From: a virus
Strand: one strand, 5' to 3'
IMG/VR virus record: IMGVR_UViG_3300020005_000025
Coordinates: 1-24,247 of that record
Length of the DNA stretch: 24,247 nt
The notes beneath the pieces are model-generated. The model was not told where the DNA came from and searched no databases. It saw only the letters and a program-made list of their open reading frames with translations. Shown in pieces: positions 1-7,906 of this stretch. How positions within the stretch are numbered: position 1 is the stretch's first letter; every line of letters starts with the position of its first letter. The position numbers and the translations under genes were made by a program.

Positions 1-239
1 CTGTGCGTTTGTCTACCCTCCCGGATCGGCCGCGTTCGGTCCCCGTTCGCCGCTGTTTTCCGAGCCTCGCCGTGATCGTTTCGGGCTCGTCCGAGGACGC
101 CTCCCCTCCGGTGGAGGGGACCCGCGTGGCTCTCACCGTGAACGGCGTCCCCGTGCGGATTCGCTGGCCGATCGAGGAGCCGGCGGGCGACTGGACGCGC
201 CTCGTGTGCAACTGTCGGGTCATCCCCGCCGAGCGATGA
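1..239 (+). CDS. 3' part of a small hypothetical gene running in from the right end of the window
   Basis: The frame is open from the first base and stops at 237-239, where the TGA overlaps the ATG of the terminase gene in an ATGA arrangement. A GTG at position 3 could start it, but I see no ribosome binding site because the window begins there. The last gene in the window (GTG at 24199) leaves the right end in exactly this frame. Joining the ends gives one protein of about 95 residues without a stop. I see no recognisable domain. The C-terminal half looks like a beta-rich folded domain (residues around VALTNGVPVRIRW), and the middle is Arg/Pro rich. Its place directly upstream of terL is where a small terminase or HNH gene often sits, but nothing in the sequence supports either call. 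Confidence 0.6.
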   Translation, partial: VRLSTLPDRPRSVPVRRCFPSLAVIVSGSSEDASPPVEGTRVALTVNGVPVRIRWPIEEPAGDWTRLVCNCRVIPAER

Positions 240-1990
240 CGGGCGCGTCTCGCACGGCGCGGCGTGGCGTGTACCGCGGGGATGGCGGCGCCTACGTCCG
301 TGGACGTACCGAGCTCCTCGCCGATCATCCGCCGTGCGCGACGCGGGGCCCGCGATGCGCCGGGATGGCGACGGAGGCGGATCATCGTCCACCGCTCGCC
401 CTCCACGATCACATCCCCGGGACCGGATGTTGTGTGCTGGTCCCGTCGTGCGGTCCCTGCGCCCGGGCGCAGGGTGGCGCTCTGGCGTCGAGCTCGCCGG
501 CGGCGTATCCGGTCGAGGTCCGGGAGCCGGCGCCGGTCCCGCTGGAGAGGTTCGACGTCGCGTGGCTCGTCGACCTCCTCGAGGTCCCACCGGATGCGAC
601 GTGGCCGCGTCTCATGTCGGCGCCGCATCCGCGGGCGGTCGGGTCCTACGGCGGTCTCGTCGAGCGCTGGAGCCTCGTCCACCGTGGGCGTCCGCTGCGA
701 TGGTGGCAGCGTCTCGTCTGTCGACGTCTCCTCGAACATGACGACGACGGTCGCCTCTGTTGGGAGCTCGCCGTCCTCACCCTCGCCCGTCAGGTCGGGA
801 AAACGTGGGTCCTCGGCGACCTGTGCGGGTGGCGTCTCCACGCCGCCGAGCTCCTCGACGCCATGCAAACCGTCCTGTCGACCGGCAAGGACATCGCCGT
901 CGTGCGCGAGATGCAACGGCGCCACCGTCTCGCCGCGAAACGGGACCGGGCGACCTATCACGTCCGCGAGGTCAACGGACAGGAGGAGATTGAGCTCCTC
1001 GCCGACGGGTCGCGGTGGATGGTGCGGGCGAAAGAGTCCGTGTACGGGATCACGGCGACGATGGCGACCGTCGACGAGGCGTGGAAGGTCCTCGCCTCGG
1101 TCGTCGACGACGGGATCGAACCGACGACCGTCGAGGCGCTCGACGCGCAAATCCTGCTCGTGTCGACGGCGCATCGACGGGCGACGGCGCTGATGATCGG
1201 GCGCCGGGCGACGGCGCTGGAGCATCTCGACGACGGCGAAGGTCCGCTCCTCCTCGAATGGTCGGCGCCGCCGCTCGCCGAGCTCGACGACCGGACCGCC
1301 TGGCGCGCCGCGTCGCCGCACTGGACGCCGAAACGGGAGCGTCTCATCGCCCGACGCCTCGAGGGCGCCCTCGCCGGCGAATCCGACGATGTCGACGAGC
1401 CGGATCCGGTCTCCAGCTTCCGGACGCAGTGGCTTAACCAGTGGCCGGCGAAACGTCTCGCCCTCGTCAAAGGCGAACGTCTCGTCGAGCTCGAGGAGTG
1501 GCGCGCCCTCGCCGGCGACGTCGTCGACGACCTCGCTCGGATCTACGTCGCCGTCGAGGACCACGCCGGATACGGCGCCGCCATCGCGGCGGTCGCCGTC
1601 CAGTCCGACGGACACCTCGGGCTCGACGGGTGGACCGTGCCGACATGGGCCGACGCCCTCGTCGACATCCGCCGCCTCCAGCGCTCACACGAGCTCGTCC
1701 GCCTCTACGCCGGCGCCTCGCTCCTCGTGCGTCTCCCGCCCGGGATGCGGGCGACGCCGGCGACGGCGACGCTCACCTCCTCGACGCTCCCGCTGATGCG
1801 CGAGCTCGTCGCCGCCGGCGTCATCGTCCACGACTCCGCCGAGCTCGACGAACAGATAGACGAGGTCCGCGTGACGACGGCGGTCGGCGGACTCAAGGTC
1901 GTCGCCGGCGCCCGCTCCGACCTCCTCCGGGCGGCGTCATGGGCCCTCGCCGCCGCCCATCGGCCGCGACGGACGCCGAGCATCCACTAG
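236..1990 (+). CDS. Terminase large subunit with an N-terminal HNH-like zinc module
   Basis: This is the DNA-packaging motor: an ATPase plus nuclease that cuts phage DNA and pumps it through the portal into the prohead. From the ATG at 236 it is 584 residues. The Walker A segment is ARQVGKTW (184-191), Walker B is ATVDEAW (277-283, with D280 and E281), and the coupling motif is LLVSTAH (307-313). The C-terminal RNase H-like nuclease shows an acidic VAVED strand and a final ARSDLLRAASWAL helix. The first ~85 residues hold C34, C41, an ADH triad (48-50), C72 and C75 in an LVPSCGPCARAQGG context, which resembles an HNH/zinc-ribbon nuclease. In related phages that is normally a separate upstream gene. 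I chose the start because its ATG overlaps the upstream stop; the in-frame GTG at 206 is an alternative. Confidence 0.9.
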   Translation: MTGASRTARRGVYRGDGGAYVRGRTELLADHPPCATRGPRCAGMATEADHRPPLALHDHIPGTGCCVLVPSCGPCARAQGGALASSSPAAYPVEVREPAPVPLERFDVAWLVDLLEVPPDATWPRLMSAPHPRAVGSYGGLVERWSLVHRGRPLRWWQRLVCRRLLEHDDDGRLCWELAVLTLARQVGKTWVLGDLCGWRLHAAELLDAMQTVLSTGKDIAVVREMQRRHRLAAKRDRATYHVREVNGQEEIELLADGSRWMVRAKESVYGITATMATVDEAWKVLASVVDDGIEPTTVEALDAQILLVSTAHRRATALMIGRRATALEHLDDGEGPLLLEWSAPPLAELDDRTAWRAASPHWTPKRERLIARRLEGALAGESDDVDEPDPVSSFRTQWLNQWPAKRLALVKGERLVELEEWRALAGDVVDDLARIYVAVEDHAGYGAAIAAVAVQSDGHLGLDGWTVPTWADALVDIRRLQRSHELVRLYAGASLLVRLPPGMRATPATATLTSSTLPLMRELVAAGVIVHDSAELDEQIDEVRVTTAVGGLKVVAGARSDLLRAASWALAAAHRPRRTPSIH

Positions 1991-2157
1991 ACGCCACGGA
2001 TTGGCCGCTCTGTGGCCGCTGGAGCCGCGAACGGGGCTCGGCGGTACTAGAGGACCTTGATCGCCAGGAGAATCGCGCACACTGCGGTCACGATGTTGGC
2101 GACCGTGTTCACGACAGAGTGATTCACGGCCGCGACGCTACTGACTGGCCGCTCAGT
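1990..2157. repeat. Imperfect 24-base direct repeat flanking the terminase-portal gap, with a hairpin
   Basis: Copies at 1990-2013 and 2134-2157 match at 20 of 24 positions and share the core TTGGCCGCTC or CTGGCCGCTC. The right copy is also a stem-loop (CTGACT at 2141-2146 pairing with AGTCAG at 2155-2160). The stretch contains no rightward gene. Possible roles are a packaging (cos/pac) or terminase-binding region, the scars of an inserted segment, or a transcription or RNA-processing structure. No T-run follows the hairpin, so a standard terminator is unlikely. Confidence 0.55.
2047..2127 (-). CDS. Possible antisense mini-gene for a single-helix membrane peptide
   Basis: The 188-base gap between terminase and portal contains a leftward reading frame that ends at 2047. 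Its C-terminal part reads as a hydrophobic helix (VANIVTAVCAILLAIKVL). The only canonical start close to it is a GTG at 2127, giving 26 residues. Upstream the frame stays open as far as the portal gene, but without a convincing start or Shine-Dalgarno sequence. The gap has a less extreme base composition than the genes around it, and it is flanked by a 24-base imperfect direct repeat. It could be a tiny membrane protein gene or just a chance frame. Confidence 0.22.
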   Translation of the reverse strand: MNHSVVNTVANIVTAVCAILLAIKVL

Positions 2158-2178
2158 CAGGAGTAACCTCGTCGCCCG

Positions 2179-3468
2179 ATGGGTGAGGGACGCCGCCGAG
2201 ACGATCGCGGCCGGTTCGTCTCCAAGCTCGAGGTCCGCACGATTCGACCCGTCGACGACGACCACGATCCGAACGGGACCGTCGGCGACCCGCCGACCGT
2301 CGGGCTCGACGTCTACACGGAGCCGACCGAGACGCCGCCGGCGGTCGTCGTCGCCGACTCGGGCGGTCCGGCACCGCCGTGGCCGCCGTCGAGGATTCAC
2401 GTGTCGCCGTGGGACGGATGGCCGGCCGATTGGGGCGTGCCGTCATGGGGCGGCGTCGTCGACGACCTCACCGACGTCGCGTGGGCGGCGCTCGACCTCA
2501 ACGCGTCCGTGTTCTCGACGATGCCGCCCTACCTCGTCGGCGCCTCCGACTCGCTCCCCGACGAGTGGATCGACAACCCGGACCCCGACCAGTACACGTC
2601 GTGGTCGACGTTCGCTCACTCGCTCATGTGGGATTTCCAGCTAGGCGAGGCGTTCGTCCTGTGCACGTCGCGGTTCGCCAACGGGTGGCCGGCGCGGTTC
2701 CATGTGGCGCCGCCGTGGAGCGTGAACGCTGAGCTCGTCGGCGGGCGCCGCGACTACAGCGTCGGCGCCCTGCGCATCGACCCGGTCGACGTCCTCCACA
2801 TCCGCTACCGCTCGACCGTCGACAACGCCCGCGGGACCGGACCGCTCGACGCTGGACGGACCCGCCTCGTCGCCGCCCGCGTCCTGCTCCGCTACCTGAC
2901 GAATTTCGTCGCCGGCGGCGCCGTCCCGTCGTCGGTCCTCGAATCCGAGGAGGACGTCACGGCGACGCAGGCCAACGACCTCCACGCGCAGTGGGTCAAC
3001 GCCCGCATGTCGAAACTCGGACTCCCGGCCGTCCTCGGCGGCGGCGTGAAATGGAAAGCGACGCAGGCGAACGCCCTCGACTCCGCCCTCGCCGAGCTCG
3101 CCGCGTACACGGACGCGAAGCTCGCCGTCCTCCTCGGCGTCCCGCCGTTCCTGCTCGGGCTCCCGGGCGGCGGCGACTCCATGACCTACTCGAATGTGTC
3201 GTCCATCTTTGATTATCACTGGCGCGCCGGACTCAAGCCGAAGGCGTCTCGGGTCATGCTCGCCCTCTCGCAATGGCTCGTCCCGCGAGGAACCTCCGTC
3301 GAGGTCAACCGTGACGAGTACGTCAACCCGGGACCGTACGAGCGGGCGCAGACGTACGAGATTCACCAACGCATCGGGTCGATGACGGTCGAGGAGATTC
3401 GTGAGGCGGAGCGGTTCGGCGTTGCGTCACGCTCCGCCGGGACGCAACTCTCCGGGGTCCTCAAGTGA
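2179..3468 (+). CDS. Portal protein (HK97-type)
   Basis: This is the dodecameric ring at the capsid vertex through which DNA enters and leaves. The product is 429 residues, the usual size for the HK97-type phage portal family. A charged, Pro-rich N-terminal tail of about 75 residues precedes the core. The core includes VPSWGGVVDDLTDVAWAALD, the wing/stem region with a DVLHIRY motif, and the segment LAVLLGVPPFLLGLPGGGDSMTYSN, which is typical of actinophage portals just before the C-terminal helices. The position after terminase and before the protease fits. AGGAGTAA at 2158-2165 is a somewhat distant ribosome binding site. The last four bases overlap the protease gene (GTGA). Confidence 0.93.
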   Translation: MGEGRRRDDRGRFVSKLEVRTIRPVDDDHDPNGTVGDPPTVGLDVYTEPTETPPAVVVADSGGPAPPWPPSRIHVSPWDGWPADWGVPSWGGVVDDLTDVAWAALDLNASVFSTMPPYLVGASDSLPDEWIDNPDPDQYTSWSTFAHSLMWDFQLGEAFVLCTSRFANGWPARFHVAPPWSVNAELVGGRRDYSVGALRIDPVDVLHIRYRSTVDNARGTGPLDAGRTRLVAARVLLRYLTNFVAGGAVPSSVLESEEDVTATQANDLHAQWVNARMSKLGLPAVLGGGVKWKATQANALDSALAELAAYTDAKLAVLLGVPPFLLGLPGGGDSMTYSNVSSIFDYHWRAGLKPKASRVMLALSQWLVPRGTSVEVNRDEYVNPGPYERAQTYEIHQRIGSMTVEEIREAERFGVASRSAGTQLSGVLK

Positions 3469-4151
3469 CACAGGAGGCGCTCGTGAACATGGTCGGGAAC
3501 GCGGCACAGGACCTCGACCGCCTCGCCGACTACGTCGACGCCGTCGTCCATCGCCCGCTCGAATATCGCACCGCCGGCGCCCTCGAGGTCCGGTTTCCGG
3601 AGCGCATCATCGACCTCGTCGCCGTCCCCTACAACGAGGAGACGCTCGTCCCGGAGCGTCGCGGGAGCTCCCGCCTCGTGCGGGAGTCGATCGCGCCGGG
3701 CGCGTTCGCCGGCGTCGAGCGGCGGGCGAACCGTGTCAAGGTGAACCGCGCTCACGACGTCGAGGCGGTCGTCGGACGCGCCCTCGCCCTCCACCCCGAC
3801 CGCGCCGAGGGTCTCGTCGCCGAGCTCCGCATCTCGAAAGGTCCGACCGGCGACGACATCCTGGAGCTCGCCGCCGACGGCGCGCTCGACGCCTCAGTCG
3901 CGTTCGCGCCCTTCCCGGGCGGCGAGGAGTGGCTCGAGAATCGGACCGCCCGACGGATCACAAAGGCATATCTAGGACATATCGCCCTCACCGGCGACCC
4001 TGCCTACGACGGCGCACAGGTCCTCGCCGTTCGGTCGTCGGCACCCGCGCTGTTGCCCGTGGCGCGGGTGCCGACTCCGAACCTCGACCGCATCCTCGCC
4101 GAACGGCGAGCTCGCGAGTCGGGTCTCGACCTCACGGCGCCCGAGGCGTAA
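3465..4151 (+). CDS. HK97-family prohead (capsid maturation) protease
   Basis: A serine protease of the S78/HK97 gp4 type that cleaves the scaffolding part of the capsid protein during head maturation. The product is 228 residues from a GTG overlapping the portal stop. Family hallmarks are visible: VNRAHD with the catalytic histidine, LVAELRIS, DASVAF with the nucleophilic serine, and a closing ALTGDPAYDGAQVLAVR segment. The N-terminal ~40 residues (TQEALVNMVGNAAQDLDRLADYV) look helical and may be an extra docking or scaffold segment. It is followed by a 115-base spacer before the capsid gene. Confidence 0.92.
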   Translation: MTQEALVNMVGNAAQDLDRLADYVDAVVHRPLEYRTAGALEVRFPERIIDLVAVPYNEETLVPERRGSSRLVRESIAPGAFAGVERRANRVKVNRAHDVEAVVGRALALHPDRAEGLVAELRISKGPTGDDILELAADGALDASVAFAPFPGGEEWLENRTARRITKAYLGHIALTGDPAYDGAQVLAVRSSAPALLPVARVPTPNLDRILAERRARESGLDLTAPEA

Positions 4152-4266
4152 CATCCGCCCTCAAGCGAGGCGATCTACCTCCGGAGGAGTGACGGACAGG
4201 GTCCGGCCGGAGTAGCGGGTGACCCGAGCGTGACGGAAACCGATCACGTTTCGAGGAGGTCACCCC
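4152..4266 (+). promoter_or_regulatory. Spacer upstream of the capsid gene with a palindrome and a strong ribosome binding site
   Basis: This is the largest gap in the rightward head operon after the terminase-portal gap. It contains the perfect palindrome CCTCCGGAGG (4178-4187) and ends in GAGGAGGT (4253-4260), seven bases before the capsid ATG. That is the best Shine-Dalgarno sequence of the head region. A separate strong translation signal fits the high copy number needed for capsid protein. I see no convincing -35/-10 pair, so an internal promoter here is only a possibility. Confidence 0.5.
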
Positions 4267-5493
4267 ATGCCCGGTGCGCAAGACGCCATGCTCGCCCGCC
4301 TTTCGGCGGAGCTCGAGGAGCGGCGCAATTTCCAGGACGGACTCGTCGAGGGCGCGCAAGAGGCGCAGCGCGACCTCAACGCGCAGGAGATGGAGCTCTA
4401 CAACCGCGCCGGGTCGCGGATGGTCGAGCTCGAGGCGCAACTCCAGCCGCTCCGCGAGGGCGCCCGCATCGCCCTCGACTCGCATCGTCGGACCGCCGAG
4501 CTCACCGAGGCGTTCGCCGTCGCCCGAAACCCGAACCTCGTCCCGGCGGCGATCGAGTACCGCACCGCCGGCGAGTACGTCCGCGACCACATCCGGGCGT
4601 ACGTCTCCCACGACGACGACACGGTCCGGCGCCTCGAGCTCTACCACCGCGCCGCCGCCCACCAGACGACGACAGACAACCCGGGTCTCCTCCCGGAGCG
4701 GCTCCTCGTCCCCATCCTCCAGAACCTCGATTTCGGGCGTCCGCTCGTCACGGCGATCGGCGTCCAGCAGCTACCCGCCGGGTCGTGGAGTCGACCGCGG
4801 GTCACGCAACACACGCAGGTCGGCAAACAGACGGCGGAGAAAACCGAGCTCGCGTCGCGCAAGATGATCGTTGACAAGCTCCCGCTCGAGGGCGACACAT
4901 ACGGCGGGTACGTGAACGTGTCGCGCCAGAACATCGACTGGACGCAGCCGCAGGTGCTCGACATCGTCATCGCCGACCTCACGTCGGAGTACGCGTTCGA
5001 GACCGAGGAGGCGACCGGGATCGACCTCGCCGCCGCCGCGACCGCCGGTCCGGTGCTCCCGGCGACGCCGACCGCGCAGGACATCGCCGATGCCTTGTGG
5101 GCCGCGGCCGGTCTCGTGTTCGGGAACATGTGGCTGGCGCGGACGCCGATGGGGCGTCTCATCCTCGCCGTCGCGCCCGACATGCTCGGGCTCCTCGGAC
5201 CGCTGTTCCCGGGTGTCAACCCGCAGAATGCGCAGTCGCAAGGCATGTCCGCCGGACTGTTCGGCGAGGGTCCGGCGCCGTCCATCTCCGGGATCACGCC
5301 GGTCGTGTCCGGCGCCCTCGCCGCAGGGACCGCGCTCGTCATCTCGTCGAACGCCGTCGAGGCGTACGAGGACCGCATCGGCGCCCTCCAGGTCGTCGAG
5401 CCATCGGTCCTCGGCACGCAGGTCGCCTACGCCGGACACTTCGCACTGCCGATCCTCCAGCCGACCGGCATCGTCGAAATCACGAAGACGTGA
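4267..5493 (+). CDS. Major capsid protein (HK97 fold)
   Basis: The shell-forming protein, 408 residues. Residues 1-115 are charged, helical and coiled-coil-like (LSAELEERRNFQDGLVEGAQ; LNAQEMELYNRAG), matching the scaffolding delta domain that the prohead protease removes in HK97-type phages. The mature part starts roughly at residue 130-145, with PGLLPERLLVPILQNLDFGRPLV. It continues with the E-loop/P-domain-like region and ends in ALQVVEPSVLGTQVAYAGHFALPILQPTGIVEI, typical of actinophage capsids. It directly follows the protease and has the strongest ribosome binding site in the region. The exact cleavage site cannot be read from sequence alone. Confidence 0.93.
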   Translation: MPGAQDAMLARLSAELEERRNFQDGLVEGAQEAQRDLNAQEMELYNRAGSRMVELEAQLQPLREGARIALDSHRRTAELTEAFAVARNPNLVPAAIEYRTAGEYVRDHIRAYVSHDDDTVRRLELYHRAAAHQTTTDNPGLLPERLLVPILQNLDFGRPLVTAIGVQQLPAGSWSRPRVTQHTQVGKQTAEKTELASRKMIVDKLPLEGDTYGGYVNVSRQNIDWTQPQVLDIVIADLTSEYAFETEEATGIDLAAAATAGPVLPATPTAQDIADALWAAAGLVFGNMWLARTPMGRLILAVAPDMLGLLGPLFPGVNPQNAQSQGMSAGLFGEGPAPSISGITPVVSGALAAGTALVISSNAVEAYEDRIGALQVVEPSVLGTQVAYAGHFALPILQPTGIVEITKT

Positions 5494-5497
5494 CGCC

Positions 5498-5614
5498 GTG
5501 ACGATGTTCGACGACCCGAACCGCGAGGCGGTCGGACTCGCCCCCGCCGGCGCCGACTCCGTCGAGGAACCGGCGCCGGAGCCGGAGACGCACGACGACG
5601 AGGAGGACGAGTGA
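5498..5614 (+). CDS. Small acidic hypothetical protein of the head region
   Basis: The product is 38 residues from GTG 5498, or 36 from ATG 5504. Its C-terminal half is almost purely Glu/Asp/Pro (EEPAPEPETHDDEEDE). It sits five bases after the capsid stop, and its own stop overlaps the GTG of the Ig-like gene, so it is in the same transcript and probably coupled. Many phages carry a short acidic protein at this place whose role is unknown. I cannot assign a function; a head-associated role is inferred from position only. Confidence 0.6.
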   Translation: MTMFDDPNREAVGLAPAGADSVEEPAPEPETHDDEEDE

Positions 5615-6015
5615 CGACGGAGGAGCTCGACCTCCTCCGCGACGGGACCGTCCCGATCGACGCGCCCGTTGTCAACGCTTGGGTCGTCGGCGTCGTCATC
5701 GTCGACTCGTCGGCGCCGGCGCCGACGCTCACGTCGCTCTCGCCGAACACGGCGGAGCTCGGGTCCGCCGTCGCCCTCGTGACCCTCACGGGAACAGGGT
5801 TCACGCGGAATTCTGTCATCGTCTGGAACGGCGGCGACGAGCCGACCGACTACGTGTCGCCGACACAGGTCACGACGTACGTCCGCCCGTCGACGGCGTC
5901 GACGCCGGGCGGGTATCCGGTCCTCGTCCGCGACGGTCCTCGACGCACGGCGCCGCAGACGTTCACGTTCACGGAACCGGCGCCGCCCGAGGCGCCCGAG
6001 GAGCCCGAGGAGTGA
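5611..6015 (+). CDS. Ig-like (IPT/TIG) domain head-associated protein
   Basis: The product is 134 residues. Residues ~32-120 form an IPT/TIG immunoglobulin-like beta sandwich: APTLTSLSPNTAELGSAVAL opens the domain, followed by LTGTGFTRNSVIVWNG, a strand with TQVTTYV, and a closing GGYPVLVRDG...TFTFTEP. Such domains decorate phage capsids or tails and are thought to bind carbohydrate or stabilise particles. The location between capsid and connector genes suggests a head decoration or fibre protein. The C-terminus is a Pro/Glu tail (PEAPEEPEE), similar in style to the acidic peptides at 5498 and 23967. The start GTG and the stop both overlap neighbouring genes. Confidence 0.8.
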   Translation: MTTEELDLLRDGTVPIDAPVVNAWVVGVVIVDSSAPAPTLTSLSPNTAELGSAVALVTLTGTGFTRNSVIVWNGGDEPTDYVSPTQVTTYVRPSTASTPGGYPVLVRDGPRRTAPQTFTFTEPAPPEAPEEPEE

Positions 6016-6392
6016 CCTACTACACGCCGCCCGCCGTCGCGCCGCCGGCGCCGCTCCCGTTCGACGTCGACGCCATCGCCGAGCTCGCCCTCGACGTCCT
6101 CCGCCTCGACCCGGCCGACGATGACGCCGAGCGGATTCGGATGGCGGCGGGCGTGGCGTGCGACCTCGTCTCCCGCGAGCTCGACTACGCCGTCGCGCCG
6201 GCGACGGTCCCGGCGCCGGTCGAGGACGCCGCCGTGTCGCTCACGGTCGAGCTCTACCGCCGCAAGGATGCGCCGTTCGGACTCACCGACTCATGGTCCG
6301 TCGACGGCGCGTCCATCCGCATCTCCTCGGATGTCATGCGCGGCGTGTCGTCCGAGCTCGCCCGCTACCGCTCCCGATGGGCGCTCGGGTAG
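6012..6392 (+). CDS. Head-tail connector (adaptor) protein
   Basis: The product is 126 residues beginning at a GTG that overlaps the previous stop. It has a mostly helical plan: a Pro-rich start, then DVDAIAELALDVLRLDPADDDAERIRMAAGVACDLVSRELDY and AVSLTVELYRRKDAPFGLTDSWSVDG, ending in ISSDVMRGVSSELARYRSRWALG. This pattern of early helices, an ELYRRKDAPFG-type segment and a final arginine-rich helix is common in the gp6/gp15-like adaptors that bind under the portal. Gene order (capsid, connector, completion protein, major tail protein) agrees. The assignment is by pattern and position rather than by a diagnostic motif. Confidence 0.75.
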   Translation: MTYYTPPAVAPPAPLPFDVDAIAELALDVLRLDPADDDAERIRMAAGVACDLVSRELDYAVAPATVPAPVEDAAVSLTVELYRRKDAPFGLTDSWSVDGASIRISSDVMRGVSSELARYRSRWALG

Positions 6393-6820
6393 TGGCCGAC
6401 GCGACCGCCGTCTCCGAGGCGAGGACCCGTCTCTACGACGCGCTCCGCCGGGACTCGTCGCTCGCCCCGTGGCGCGTCCACCGTGTCACGCCACGCCAGA
6501 TCGCCGCGCCGACGATCTACGTCGACTCCGTCGAGTTCGGGCTCGACGACGTCAACGGCGTCGGATTCGTCGCCGTCATGTTCCCCGTCGTGTTAGTTCA
6601 CGACGGCGCCGTGCGAGCACAGGTCGAAGCTCTCGACGACATGCTCGCCCATGTCTGGACCGCCGCGCTCTCCGCGTCGTGCGATCCGACCGACTCCCGT
6701 CCCGTCAACCTCGACGTCGGCGGTCCCACACTCCGATCGCACGTCGTGCGGGTCGGAACCCTTGTCCAGGCGTACACGATGTGTCCGCCCTCCCTCGTCT
6801 CCGCTGGAGGTACCCCGTGA
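6392..6820 (+). CDS. Tail terminator / head-tail joining protein (probable)
   Basis: The product is 142 residues from GTG 6392, sharing one base with the previous stop. ATG 6377, which adds five residues, is an alternative. The sequence starts with a helix (TAVSEARTRLYDALRRD), then alternating strands and helices (QIAAPTIYVDSVEF; FVAVMFPVVLVHDG; AQVEALDDMLAHVWTAAL). This plan fits the alpha/beta fold of tail terminator proteins that cap the tail tube before it joins the head. Position directly before the major tail protein supports this. No residue pattern is decisive. The last bases supply GGAGG just before the next start. Confidence 0.68.
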   Translation: MADATAVSEARTRLYDALRRDSSLAPWRVHRVTPRQIAAPTIYVDSVEFGLDDVNGVGFVAVMFPVVLVHDGAVRAQVEALDDMLAHVWTAALSASCDPTDSRPVNLDVGGPTLRSHVVRVGTLVQAYTMCPPSLVSAGGTP

Positions 6821-7440
6821 GCAATGTTTTCAAGATCGAAAACGGCGTGTTCGCCCTGTCCATCGTCGACCCGGCGGCGGTCGGGTACTCGCCGGCGTGG
6901 CAGACGCCGGGCGGCAAGCCGGTCGACTCCGTCCTCCTCGCCGACTACACGACGGCGGACGGAAACGACCTGTCGTGTCAGGTCGCGTCTGGCGCCCTCA
7001 CGGCGTCGCCGAACACGACGACCGACACGACGCCGGCGACATTCTGCGGACCCGAGGTCACGACGACAGCGGTCGGCGTCACGTCGTACGCGCTCGACGC
7101 GACGATCCTCCAGGACCCGAACATCGCGGCCGGCGTGTCGGCGTACCTGTTCGAGTTCGACACGCAGGAGGCGTACTTCCTCCTCGGGCTCGACGGCGTC
7201 AACCCGCCCAAGGCGGTCGGACGATGCCGCGTCGTCGCCGGCGCGTTCGGAGGCGACGCCCGCGTCACGCTCACGGCGACCCTCTCGCTCCCGGTCTCGC
7301 GCAAGCCGGACATCGAATACGGGAACGCGACGACGTCGCGCATCGTGTGGGGCTCCGGGACGGCGCCGACCGGCGCCCTCGCCGGCGAGGAGGAGGCGAC
7401 GACCGAGTCGGAGCCGATCCTCGAGGACGCGAACGCGTGA
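6817..7440 (+). CDS. Major tail (tube) protein
   Basis: The product is 207 residues, beta-strand rich with alternating small residues (SNVFKIENGVFALSIVDP; SYALDATILQDPNIAAGVSAYLFEFD; ARVTLTATLSLP). This is the profile of siphophage tail-tube proteins that polymerise around the tape measure. The C-terminus is short, acidic and probably disordered (GALAGEEEATTESEPILEDANA). It sits between the tail terminator and tape-measure genes with a good GGAGG ribosome binding site, as expected for an abundant structural protein. The GTG start overlaps the previous stop. Confidence 0.87.
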   Translation: MSNVFKIENGVFALSIVDPAAVGYSPAWQTPGGKPVDSVLLADYTTADGNDLSCQVASGALTASPNTTTDTTPATFCGPEVTTTAVGVTSYALDATILQDPNIAAGVSAYLFEFDTQEAYFLLGLDGVNPPKAVGRCRVVAGAFGGDARVTLTATLSLPVSRKPDIEYGNATTSRIVWGSGTAPTGALAGEEEATTESEPILEDANA

Positions 7441-7441
7441 C

Positions 7442-7906
7442 GTGTTCACCGTCGACAAGTCCGGCGACCTCTCCGGGATCGCCCGAGAGCTAGAACGCGC
7501 CGCGCAAGCGGGACAGAAAGACGCCGGGAAGGCGGTCGCGAAAGAGGGTCGCACGGCGATCCTCGACGACGTCCGTCGAGCTCGCGGTTCGCTCCGGATG
7601 ATGGGCGGACGCCTCGGCGTCAAGACACGGGTCACGGCGACGGCGGCGTCGTCCGTCGTCGAGCTCTACGCCGCGCCGGCGGGACCGTGGACCATCGTCA
7701 CGCAAGGGACCCGCGCCTACGACATCCGCCCGCGCCGTGCCGACGTCCTCGCCGCCGGTAAGGGCGACGTGATCGGCATGTCGGCGCATCGCCGCCGGCG
7801 CCTCGGACGCGACTACTGGGGACAGGCGACCGACCGCCTCGACGCCGAGCTCGGACCGCTCGTGGAGCGCGCCGTCGACGCACAGATGATGACGGCGGGT
7901 CGGTAG
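7442..7906 (+). CDS. Basic tail-region protein, possibly gp10-like tail completion
   Basis: The product is 154 residues from GTG 7442, one base after the major tail protein stop; its own stop shares a base with the tape-measure GTG. It begins with a helix (SGIARELERAAQAGQKDAGKAVAKEGRTAIL), continues with basic, strand-like segments (VTATAASSVVELYAAP; WTIVTQGTRAYDIRPRR) and ends in a helix (DRLDAELGPLVERAVDAQMM). This layout is like HK97 gp10-type tail completion proteins, which normally lie before the major tail protein. Here it occupies the slot where tail assembly chaperones are usually found. I see no chaperone-like composition or slippery frameshift site. Confidence 0.6.
   Translation: MFTVDKSGDLSGIARELERAAQAGQKDAGKAVAKEGRTAILDDVRRARGSLRMMGGRLGVKTRVTATAASSVVELYAAPAGPWTIVTQGTRAYDIRPRRADVLAAGKGDVIGMSAHRRRRLGRDYWGQATDRLDAELGPLVERAVDAQMMTAGR

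Noticed and set aside
2641-3369. Leftward 242-codon frame opposite the portal gene
   Set aside because: Mirror of portal codons, low-complexity Arg/Val/Asp content, no start signal.
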